A stretch of DNA of 7,377 nucleotides from positions 1-7,377 of the forward strand of contig JAJXZK010000368.1 in NCBI GenBank assembly GCA_021780095.1, read 5' to 3'. The notes beneath the pieces were generated by a model, which worked only from the letters and a program-made list of their open reading frames with translations, was not told where the DNA came from and made no database searches. This DNA is from Acidobacteriota bacterium (GTDB lineage: Bacteria; Acidobacteriota; Terriglobia; Terriglobales; Acidobacteriaceae). This document shows positions 1 through 5,924 of the stretch, one piece after another. How positions within the stretch are numbered: the stretch's first letter is position 1; every line of letters starts with the position of its first letter. Position numbers and translations under genes: made by a program.

Positions 1-2
1 CT

Positions 3-323
3 GAACTCATCGCCCTCTGCGCGCCTCGACTCACCTTCGTCAGCTACGGCATCCCGGCGAAAGGCGATGCCCAATGGCTCGACCAGCGCGGCAGTTGGAT
101 GGCAACCGTCGCCGCCAGTCCCGTCTGGACTCTGCTCGGCGCGCCCGGTCTCAACATAGATAATCTGGACTATCGTACCGCCCCGATGCCTCCCGTCAAC
201 GACGGACTGCTCGGCGGCAAACTCGCCTGGCGTCAGGACGACGGTGGCCACACCGACGCCCCCAACATGAAATATTTCATCCACTGGGCAATCAAATTCA
301 TCGGCTATCCAGATAGAAATTAA
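3..323 (+). CDS. CE15-like glucuronoyl/acetylxylan esterase, C-terminal part (5' end outside window)
   Basis: The frame is open from the left edge (first full codon at position 3) to TAA at 321-323, giving the last 106 residues of an alpha/beta-hydrolase. The piece begins ELIALCAPRLTFVS and continues through GDAQWLDQRG and ATVAASPVWTLLG to WRQDDGGHTDAPN. In bacterial CE15 glucuronoyl esterases, often annotated as acetylxylan esterases, the 'xLIALxAPR' strand, the 'W.D..G' loop and a late 'GGHT' segment carrying the catalytic His recur in this order; here the His is residue 83 of the fragment. The nucleophile Ser and the acidic residue would lie upstream and cannot be seen. The likely role is cleaving ester links between glucuronoyl side chains of xylan and lignin, or de-esterifying xylan. 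Any secretion signal is also out of view. The gene is convergent with the Oar-like receptor. The hydrolase fold is fairly certain; the exact substrate is inferred. Confidence 0.75.
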   Translation, partial: ELIALCAPRLTFVSYGIPAKGDAQWLDQRGSWMATVAASPVWTLLGAPGLNIDNLDYRTAPMPPVNDGLLGGKLAWRQDDGGHTDAPNMKYFIHWAIKFIGYPDRN

Positions 324-554
324 GAGCCGGATAACCGCGACAAAAATATCTCGTAGTAACGCAGAATTCCCATGTGCCGGGAATCGTCAGGCGAACAGGG
401 CCACGGCCTGCAGCTAAAATCAGATGACCTTACCGCCGACCTACGATCTATTTTGTCTTTATCGCCTCAACGTGTCGGCCAAGATTCACCAAAGCGATAA
501 TGCTTCGTGCTTTGTACGCCATATATCGGAACTTTGACTAAACTCGGCAAACGA
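324..554. other. Convergent intergenic spacer, no gene seen
   Basis: This 231-bp spacer separates the esterase from the 3' end of the receptor. It is less GC-rich than its flanks. Two short inverted repeats are visible: ATTCCC/GGGAAT (366-371 with 379-384) and CAAAGC/GCTTTG (490-495 with 509-514). Neither is followed by a T-run on the relevant strand, so neither is a convincing intrinsic terminator. I see no RNA gene and no coding frame with a ribosome-binding site. Confidence 0.5.
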
Positions 555-3500
555 CTAGAAGGTGAACCTCGCGCCGAACTGGAACTGACGCGGGGTGTTC
601 ACAGTGCTGGTGATGGCGCCAAAGGTTGCCGCCACAGAGGGTTGGGTCTGCACGTTGGTGATGGAAGGAACTTGCGGCATTCCCAATTGTGCCCGATTCG
701 TCAGGTTGTAAGAGGAAACATCAATGCGCAAATCCCGGGCTGCGCCCATCGGGAAATTCTTGTAGAGAGAGATGTCCAGGTCTCGTGAGCCCATAGTGCG
801 TACATGATCCAGATAGGCCGGAGCGTTACCGGGTACAAACGGACTTGCTGGCAATGTAAAGCAAGCATAGTTGAACCATGTGGCCGCCGTATGCGGAGCG
901 CCCTTGCCGGGATCGCAGCTAAGGTTGGGGCGCTGATTGAAGTACGACACGGGTGCTCCCACAACAGGAGACGCGATGGGAATACCTGTGCTCAAATAGA
1001 CAATGCCGTTCGCCGTCCAGCTCCCTAGAAAGACATTCGCCACGCGGTTCAGTTGAAGGGCCCGTCCCGAACCTACGGGCAGGTCGTACGAAACCATCCC
1101 TGTAAATTGATACTTGACATCCTGAGGGCTGACAGAATGTTCGTACCGCAAATCCTTGATGTCCTGCGCCGCGCCTCCGTGAAAGCCGACAAAGCCCAGC
1201 GGAGGATGGCCGTCATCCGTGATGAGCTTTGCCCAGGTGAAGCTGCTGAGAGTGGTGATGTGCGAGGAGAGCCTTTTTTGCAGTTTAGCCTGCAGGGAGC
1301 TGTATTCCGAGTCCCCACCGGGATAACCATTGAGATTCACACCGTTGCCGGAGCCGTAGCTGCCATTGCCGAACTGTGGGAACTCCTGCAGCGATACCCA
1401 CAAAGGCACTGTAGCCGAGCCATAATTGGCATTGGTTGAAGGCTGGGTCGGACCCCAAACGTTGCTGACAGTCTGACATGCCGGATTCGAAGGATCCACG
1501 CAGAGTGCTGCGCCGTATTTCGCAATGGTACCCAAACTGAGTGTGTTGACGTCGAAACTTCCTAGAGGAAGGAAGAGGCCCCGGCTGCCGACATATCCCA
1601 GGCCAAGAACGACCTCGCGCGGGAACTGGTACTCAACGTTGAAGTTGAAGTTGTACGTCGTAGGAGTGCGTTGACTGTGCAATACCGTGTTCAGCGTCGT
1701 GCCAAGATTATTCGTCAGGCCGGGCGGTGGAGCGCTGAAAGTTGGAACAACACCATTGGGAAAGGGATTGCTGAGAGAATAAACGCCCGTGTCACTGGGA
1801 GCGGGACTGCCTGGTGCCGCTCCTGCGCAGCCAGAAGTGCCGTTGTACACCGTGTTTCCGTCATTGTTGTAGCATGTGGCATCCCAGTTGGTGGTAGAAG
1901 AGAAGCCATCGCTATCAAGCAGTGCGCTCCCTACCATCTCCGGGCTGGGGCCGAAATAGATGCCTGCGCCGCCGCGCACGACCATGCGGACAACTGGCTG
2001 CCAGGCAAAACCAAAGCGCGGGCCGAGATCGCTCAAATTCGTCGCGAACGGTGAACGGTGGCTTCCATTCACATAGATCTCAGCGCCTGTGAACGAAACG
2101 CTGTCTGCAGTACCGGAAATGGTGGGATTGAAGTACTCCAGACGGTTGTGACGCTCATTGCGTCCGCCGAAAATGTCCCATCGCAGTCCGGCGGTGATGG
2201 TTAGGCTCTTCGCTGGATGATAGGTGTCTTGGACAAAGGCTGCATAATATGGGCTCGACTCTGCGGCGAACAGATCTTTGGTAAAGTTCACGCTTTCGCT
2301 TCCCGGCGGTGTGCCCATGCCGACGAGGAAGGAAGCAAAGTCACTGCCGCCGACACCGCTTGCTACAGTCTGATCGGTAGCGCTGGTGTCGAAGTAATAG
2401 GCCCCAGAGGGCGCAGGGGGTTGACCCACGTTCAGAAGGCGTTGCATGTACTCGAAGCCGGTACTGATCTCATGCTTCCCCTGTACCCTCGTCACGCTGG
2501 CGCTAACGTCGCTGTTTTCGCTTGCGTATATAAAGGTGTTGTAATTCGCGGTGCCTCCCACACCGCCTCCTACATCATTAAAGATCACGTATGGGAGCGT
2601 CTTGTAATTCTCCTCTGCGGTCAGCGAGGCCGGGAATCCCAGATCGGTGAGGTTGTCGTATTGGCTCTGCTGCGGATCGCCGCCCTGATTTTCGTAATGG
2701 CGCGTGAAGGAGTAGCGCAGTTGCAGGACGGTATTCGCGTTAAGGGCGTAGTCGTCAGCAAGCAGAATATTGCGGGCATTGGTGATGTTCTGGGCGTAGA
2801 ACGGATCCCACGCATTGTTGAAGGCATTTACCAGCGCAGTGCTGAGACGAGCGAAGGAGAATCGTCCAAAAATGTGCTGTTTCTCGCTCTTATCTAGGTC
2901 TAGGCGAACGTCAAATTTTTGTGCCGAGGACGGATCGACTCCGGGAACGTAGAGGTTGTTGACGGCCCCGTTCGTCGCCTGGTCGCAGGTGGAAGGATCA
3001 GGCATGTTGCATTTCGGCATCTGTGCCAGGAACTTCACAGCGATCGGATTGGGATCCGTAATGATGTTATTTGCAAATGGCTGCCGTGTCCCATCCGGAT
3101 TGTCCGGAACCATTGGGTTATAGATCGTGAAGCTGTCGGCCGAGAAGTCGCCCGTGCGCTCCGCCGATGTTGGCACCGTGAAGGTATTTGATCCATCGAA
3201 CAGCGCCTGCTGCGTGGCCTCATAATCTCCAAAGAAGAAAAGCTTGCTGTGCAGAATGGGCCCGCCTATCGACCCGCCTTCTTGGTATCGGTGGAACGAC
3301 GGCGGCGTATTTGCCGTTCCGCTGGAAAGCTGACTCTGCTTGTTGAAGTATTCGTTTGACGCCAGAATGTTCGGACGAAAGACCCCGAAAACATCGCCGT
3401 GGAAACGGTCTCCTCCGGAGTGGGTGACCAGGCTCAGGACACCTGCTCCTCCACTCTGATAAGACGCTGGTGTGTTCTGGGTTTCAACTCTGACCTCTTG

Positions 3501-4208
3501 GACCGCATCCTCGGGGATCTCCATGGCAGGGAGAATGGCGCCAGAGTTGTTTTCTGCAACTCCAATTGGGCTGCCGTCCACCATATAGTAAACGGAACCT
3601 TCAATTGCGCCGTTGATGGTGTATGAAGAGACGTTGATTCCGGGGCGTCCGCTGCTAATATTCTCAATCGCGAAGGAACTGGAGGAATTGGCCGCACCGT
3701 TCGCAGGAGTGACACCCGGGCTCAATTGCACTAGATCGTTAACATCGCGTGTCAGCAAAGGAACGCGATCAATCGTCGCCGCAGAGATCAATTGGCCTAC
3801 GGTAGAGTTGCTTGAGTTTATAGTGCCCGCCGAGCCTTTCACCGTAACCACATTGCTGACACTTCCAATGTGCAGCGCCAGGTTAATTGTCGTGGTCTGA
3901 TCCACAGTTACCGTCACATCGTCGTGGACGATAGTGACAAAACCTTTGTCAGTAGCGGTGATTCTGTATACCCCGGGATTGAGTGAGATAAAAGCATAGT
4001 TGCCCGAAGAGTTGGAGGCGGTGTGAACTGCAATTCCATTGGCCTTGTTGAGCAGCGTAACTTTCGCCCCCGGAATGACCGCGCCAGTCTGATCCGTGAC
4101 GGAACCGTTGATTGCGCCTCTACCGGCCTGGCCATAGCTCGCGATTCCAGAGAACAGAAACAGCAAGACAATACACTGGAAGATACGGGTCACTGCGTTT
4201 GAATTCAT
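555..4208 (-). CDS. Oar-like TonB-dependent receptor with carboxypeptidase-regulatory-like domain
   Basis: This complete 1217-residue outer-membrane protein probably imports large substrates such as oligosaccharides or peptides. The start is ATG at 4208-4206, preceded by AGGG six bases upstream (4215-4218); an in-frame TTG at 4226 is less likely. Residues 1-28 form a signal peptide (R8, then hydrophobic CIVLLFLFSGIA) with cleavage probably after YGQA. Residues 32-113 are a CarboxypepD_reg/Ig-like domain (GSVTDQTGAVIPGAKV, then GNYAFISLNPGVYRI). A TonB plug follows at about 125-265, with DRVPLLTRDV, YYMVDGSP and EDAVQEVRVETQ. The sequence GAGVLSLVTHSGGDRFHG at about 255-271 matches the family's 'GG.v...TksG.n.fHG' entry into the barrel. 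The rest is beta-barrel, ending GARFTF with the terminal Phe typical of BAM-assembled proteins. The length is normal for Acidobacteriota Oar-like receptors. The substrate is unknown; the LacI-type operator upstream suggests a sugar. A remnant of a paralogue lies at 5061-5144. Confidence 0.95.
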   Translation of the reverse strand: MNSNAVTRIFQCIVLLFLFSGIASYGQAGRGAINGSVTDQTGAVIPGAKVTLLNKANGIAVHTASNSSGNYAFISLNPGVYRITATDKGFVTIVHDDVTVTVDQTTTINLALHIGSVSNVVTVKGSAGTINSSNSTVGQLISAATIDRVPLLTRDVNDLVQLSPGVTPANGAANSSSSFAIENISSGRPGINVSSYTINGAIEGSVYYMVDGSPIGVAENNSGAILPAMEIPEDAVQEVRVETQNTPASYQSGGAGVLSLVTHSGGDRFHGDVFGVFRPNILASNEYFNKQSQLSSGTANTPPSFHRYQEGGSIGGPILHSKLFFFGDYEATQQALFDGSNTFTVPTSAERTGDFSADSFTIYNPMVPDNPDGTRQPFANNIITDPNPIAVKFLAQMPKCNMPDPSTCDQATNGAVNNLYVPGVDPSSAQKFDVRLDLDKSEKQHIFGRFSFARLSTALVNAFNNAWDPFYAQNITNARNILLADDYALNANTVLQLRYSFTRHYENQGGDPQQSQYDNLTDLGFPASLTAEENYKTLPYVIFNDVGGGVGGTANYNTFIYASENSDVSASVTRVQGKHEISTGFEYMQRLLNVGQPPAPSGAYYFDTSATDQTVASGVGGSDFASFLVGMGTPPGSESVNFTKDLFAAESSPYYAAFVQDTYHPAKSLTITAGLRWDIFGGRNERHNRLEYFNPTISGTADSVSFTGAEIYVNGSHRSPFATNLSDLGPRFGFAWQPVVRMVVRGGAGIYFGPSPEMVGSALLDSDGFSSTTNWDATCYNNDGNTVYNGTSGCAGAAPGSPAPSDTGVYSLSNPFPNGVVPTFSAPPPGLTNNLGTTLNTVLHSQRTPTTYNFNFNVEYQFPREVVLGLGYVGSRGLFLPLGSFDVNTLSLGTIAKYGAALCVDPSNPACQTVSNVWGPTQPSTNANYGSATVPLWVSLQEFPQFGNGSYGSGNGVNLNGYPGGDSEYSSLQAKLQKRLSSHITTLSSFTWAKLITDDGHPPLGFVGFHGGAAQDIKDLRYEHSVSPQDVKYQFTGMVSYDLPVGSGRALQLNRVANVFLGSWTANGIVYLSTGIPIASPVVGAPVSYFNQRPNLSCDPGKGAPHTAATWFNYACFTLPASPFVPGNAPAYLDHVRTMGSRDLDISLYKNFPMGAARDLRIDVSSYNLTNRAQLGMPQVPSITNVQTQPSVAATFGAITSTVNTPRQFQFGARFTF

Positions 4209-4244
4209 TGCTTTCCCTGACCTCAAAGATGAAGAGTGGTTAGT

Positions 4245-4258
4245 TTCAAACGTTTTAA
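4245..4258. promoter_or_regulatory. Candidate LacI-family operator overlapping the start of the receptor transcript
   Basis: TTCAAACGTTTTAA is a 14-bp inverted repeat centred on the CG at 4251/4252, with 12 of 14 positions symmetric and a perfect AAACGTTT core. LacI/GalR-family regulators typically bind palindromes with a central CG flanked by A/T-rich arms. The site lies at roughly +5 to +18 relative to the predicted start, where bound repressor would block transcription. No regulator gene lies in the window, so the ligand is unknown. Confidence 0.5.
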
Positions 4259-4269
4259 TACTGGCTCAG

Positions 4270-4298
4270 ACTTTAGGAAGAATCAATGGTCTTGTCAA
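4270..4298 (-). promoter_or_regulatory. Predicted sigma-70 promoter of the Oar-like receptor
   Basis: Read on the minus strand, TTGACA (4298-4293) is a perfect -35 hexamer. It is followed after exactly 17 bp by TAAAGT (4275-4270), which matches the TATAAT consensus at 4 of 6 positions. Transcription would start near 4263, leaving a leader of about 55 nt before the ATG at 4208. This is the best promoter match in the window. It is a prediction from sequence only. Confidence 0.7.
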
Positions 4299-4475
4299 GG
4301 AAAACTGTTTGCGAATGGATCACCGCAAGAATCGTTCCAGGGCCGCACATAGCTCGCCCATGAAGGTCCCGAACGCTTATGAGGAATCCGACGGCATAGC
4401 ATCCCGTGCACTCTTTAGGATGATTGAGATCAATTCAGTTCCAGACAAAGACGATCTCGAACGCGAGTTGTTGGC

Positions 4476-4607
4476 TACGGCGCATCGAACAGAATCACTA
4501 AGAACGCAATCCTCACCTTGGGCGTAGGCGCCCACCGCTTCGCCATCCTCGCCTTCAACACCGCGGGAACCAAGTGGCAACAGGCGATCAACGCAACCGT
4601 GAAGTAA
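4476..4607 (+). pseudogene. 3' remnant of an Ig-like-domain protein gene
   Basis: In the frame ending at TAA 4605-4607, the translation is YGASNRITKNAILTLG followed by VGAHRFAILAFNTAGTKW and QQAINATVK. This is the pattern of the last strands of Ig-like repeats in acidobacterial secreted proteins: a 'L..G.HR..v.A.NtaGt.w...v..TV' tail closing the domain at the C-terminus. The reading frame is open only back to 4428 (TGA at 4425) and contains no ATG. Upstream of about 4476 the translation becomes arginine-rich and unlike any domain. I therefore read it as the broken 3' end of a larger gene, cut off when the sequence to its left was deleted or replaced. The exact 5' breakpoint is uncertain. A short expressed peptide cannot be excluded but has no visible start. 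Confidence 0.6.
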
Positions 4608-4684
4608 TTGCCTGGGCGCTCCCATCCAAGCCGCATTTGGCTGCATTAGGGTTGAGAATGCATCCCGAAACCGTTTCGCAATTT

Positions 4685-4725
4685 CGCCTCAGCCAGACTT
4701 CTTTCCGGGCACGCTTCAGCCAGAC
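4685..4725. repeat. Short direct repeat upstream of the glutaredoxin-like gene
   Basis: CGCCTCAGCCAGAC (4685-4698) recurs as CGCTTCAGCCAGAC (4712-4725), 13 of 14 identical and 27 bp apart. The second copy ends 21 bp before the ATG at 4747. It could be a pair of regulator half-sites or a chance duplication in gene debris. The 27-bp period is a whole number of codons, so ancient coding sequence is also possible. Confidence 0.35.
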
Positions 4726-4746
4726 GCTGGCGAATTTATAAGCACA

Positions 4747-5025
4747 ATGTCCGAGTATTTCCGGATCAACGCTTACAATCACAAAATGCATGACGTGGTG
4801 GTCTATTCGCGCCAGGGATGTCATCTCTGCGACATCGTGAAGCAGACACTGGCAGAAGTCCAGGGCCACGCCGACTTCCAGTGGCGCGAGGTGGACATCG
4901 ATGCCGACCCCCAGCTGCAGCGGAAGTACACCGATGAGGTGCCCGTGGTTTTCATCGATGGACGCAAGGCCTTTAAGTACCGGATGGATGGGCGTCAGTT
5001 TCTGCGGGCTTTGGCTGGCAGATAA
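4747..5025 (+). CDS. Glutaredoxin-family (DUF836-like) thiol redox protein
   Basis: This small cytoplasmic thioredoxin-fold protein has 92 residues from ATG 4747, or 79 from the internal ATG at 4786. The first strand VVVYSRQ leads into the active site GCHLC (Cys25 and Cys28), a helix, then a second strand WREVDIDAD. EVPVVFIDG follows, with Pro66 as the expected cis-proline beside the active site, and a C-terminal helix ends the protein. The CHLC motif, the 'DIDaDP.L...Y..eVPVvfidG' stretch and the short length fit the PF05768 glutaredoxin-like group. Such proteins reduce disulfides or mixed thiols, but the partner here is unknown. Neither start has a Shine-Dalgarno match. Family members usually begin only a few residues before the first strand, so 4786 may be the true start. 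The gene stands alone between two gene remnants. Confidence 0.85.
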   Translation: MSEYFRINAYNHKMHDVVVYSRQGCHLCDIVKQTLAEVQGHADFQWREVDIDADPQLQRKYTDEVPVVFIDGRKAFKYRMDGRQFLRALAGR

Positions 5026-5060
5026 CAGAACAAAGATTTTTCGAGCGGGTTTTTCCCATA

Positions 5061-5144
5061 GGGCAAACCGCGGCTGCCCACATATCCCAGCTCAAGAACA
5101 ACCTCGTGCGGGAACTGGTACTCAACGTCGAAATTAAAGTTGCA
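5061..5144 (-). pseudogene. Remnant of a second Oar-like TonB-dependent receptor gene
   Basis: Read on the minus strand, this segment encodes NFNFDVEYQFPHEVVLELG followed by YVGSRGL. It matches NFNFNVEYQFPREVVLGLG...YVGSRGL of the intact receptor (its residues about 852-876, window 1582-1654). By direct comparison, 64 of 73 bases at 5071-5143 are identical to 1582-1654 (about 88%), and several differences are silent. Similarity stops on both sides: past SRGL the intact protein continues FLPLG, while the remnant reads PYGKNPLEK. It is an internal piece of a barrel-coding region with no start or stop of its own, so it is a relic of a paralogue, not a gene. It lies just downstream of the methyltransferase stop codon on the same strand. 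Deletion of a former receptor gene, or a recombination scar, would explain it. Confidence 0.8.
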
Positions 5145-5160
5145 AAAATATTGCGGTCTA

Positions 5161-5781
5161 TCAAAGGCTTGATTGCGCGCTCTTTCGAACCACCCACGTA
5201 GTCATCGCGCGCTGATCCTGAACCACGGTGGTTTTCAGCGGGTCGACCATCTCTCCCATGCCTTCTGTCAGAGAACGCAGCAGCGCCTCGTCCACCACAT
5301 ACCGCTCAGTGCCATCAGGCAATTTGCACCGGCGTCCCCCAATAGGTTGCATCCGGTTTTCCATGCCGATCGAGGAAGCCAGCCGGCAGAAGAACAATCC
5401 CCCCGGTTTCAGCACCCGCCAGCATCCGCGCAGCATGGCGTCGAAGTGAGCTTCGTCGCGCGCAAAGTGCAGCACCGCGCTGCTCAGCACGATATCCGCG
5501 CACCCATCGTCGAACGACATCTGCTCCACCGGCTCCGCGCGAAAGTTCGACGTCGGCAGCTTCGGCGCCAGCATTTGCGCCATGCGCCGCACCCGCTCCA
5601 CCTGCCCCGCATCGGCGTCAGCAGCAAACACCTCATAGCCCTCGCGCAGCAGGTACACAAGGTTGCGCCCCGAACCGCACCCCGCATCCAGTATTCGCAT
5701 CCCCCGCGCAATGCGCCCCTTCAGCAGCTGGTCGAAAAGATAAATATCGATCTGTCCAAATTGTTCCTGCAGCGTAGGCAT
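5161..5781 (-). CDS. Class I SAM-dependent methyltransferase
   Basis: The protein has 206 residues and a Rossmann-fold methyltransferase layout. Motif I is ILDAGCGSGRN (30-40). The acidic residue at the end of strand 2 is in VFAADAD (about 51-57). Motif IV-like ADIVLSSAVLHF is at 95-106, and the late loop LKPGG at 124-128 is typical of the Methyltransf_11/25 group. It would transfer a methyl group from S-adenosylmethionine to a small molecule; the substrate cannot be told from sequence. The start chosen is ATG 5781-5779, because AGGAG (5793-5789) lies seven bases upstream. An ATG six codons earlier (5799) would place that site inside the gene. mtgA lies 143 bp upstream on the same strand with a repeat element between them, so co-transcription is possible but not assured. 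The stop is TGA at 5163-5161. Confidence 0.9.
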   Translation of the reverse strand: MPTLQEQFGQIDIYLFDQLLKGRIARGMRILDAGCGSGRNLVYLLREGYEVFAADADAGQVERVRRMAQMLAPKLPTSNFRAEPVEQMSFDDGCADIVLSSAVLHFARDEAHFDAMLRGCWRVLKPGGLFFCRLASSIGMENRMQPIGGRRCKLPDGTERYVVDEALLRSLTEGMGEMVDPLKTTVVQDQRAMTTWVVRKSAQSSL

Positions 5782-5788
5782 CGAAAGT

Positions 5789-5793
5789 CTCCT
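5789..5793 (-). promoter_or_regulatory. Ribosome-binding site deciding the methyltransferase start
   Basis: AGGAG on the minus strand, within GGTGAGGAGA, lies seven bases before ATG 5781. It supports that start over the in-frame ATG at 5799, which has no such site. Confidence 0.75.
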
Positions 5794-5828
5794 CACCATA
5801 GCGACCGCATTTCTCAGCTAGCGGAATC

Positions 5829-5867
5829 TCTGGGTGCCCCATCCTAGCGTAGCGAAGGGTGGGATAG
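5829..5867. repeat. Acidobacterial-type short palindromic repeat between mtgA and the methyltransferase
   Basis: TCTGGGTGCCCCATCC is followed by AGCGTAGCGAA and GGGTGGGATAG. CCCATCC (5838-5844) can pair with GGGTGGG (5857-5863) through six Watson-Crick pairs and one G-T, making a GC-rich hairpin with a loop of about 12 nt. The minus strand shares GCTACGCT and GGATGGGGCA with the element at 7331-7371. The first 13 bases match the element upstream of mtgA at 12 of 13 positions. From memory, elements of this GGGTGCCCCATCC type are dispersed between genes in Terriglobia genomes. It could act as a weak terminator or an mRNA 3'-end stabiliser after mtgA. Confidence 0.6.
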
Positions 5868-5924
5868 AACAAGGCCCGCATTAATGTAGCAGCGAAAATG
5901 CGCCTAATTGCTATCCCCGCCTCG

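Larger units (their letters stand above)
4209..4746. other. Upstream region of the receptor with gene debris, no intact gene seen
   Basis: This stretch holds the receptor leader, operator and promoter (4209-4298), the Ig-like gene remnant (4476-4607) and a short direct repeat (4685-4725). A plus-strand frame of 72 codons at 4309-4527 has an ATG but no ribosome-binding site, resembles nothing I recognise and overlaps the remnant in another frame, so I do not call it a gene. Short minus-strand frames here are equally unsupported. The region looks like rearranged DNA, not a normal promoter interval. Confidence 0.5.

Noticed and set aside
490..514. Inverted repeat CAAAGC...GCTTTG after the receptor stop, as a terminator
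   Set aside because: The stem is only six pairs with a 13-nt loop and no T-run on the minus strand.
2217..2897. 226-codon plus-strand frame inside the receptor gene
   Set aside because: It lies wholly antisense to the well-supported receptor and shows no domain or ribosome-binding site.
4309..4527. 72-codon plus-strand frame beginning MRMDHRKNRS
   Set aside because: It has no ribosome-binding site and no recognisable domain, and its end overlaps the Ig-like remnant in another frame. Probably chance.
4377..4646. 89-codon minus-strand frame opposite the Ig-like remnant
   Set aside because: The opposite strand gives a recognisable domain tail; this frame shows none and is best read as a shadow.
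4735..4740. TTTATA as a -10 element for the glutaredoxin-like gene
   Set aside because: No -35 match at suitable spacing, and it would place the transcript start at or after the first ATG.
5140..5154. Possible terminator hairpin (GCAA...TTGC) after the methyltransferase
   Set aside because: Only four stem pairs, and the T-rich run lies inside the loop instead of after the stem.
5173..5847. 224-codon plus-strand frame opposite the methyltransferase
   Set aside because: His/Arg/Pro/Gln-rich translation typical of antisense to a GC-rich gene; the minus strand encodes a clear methyltransferase.
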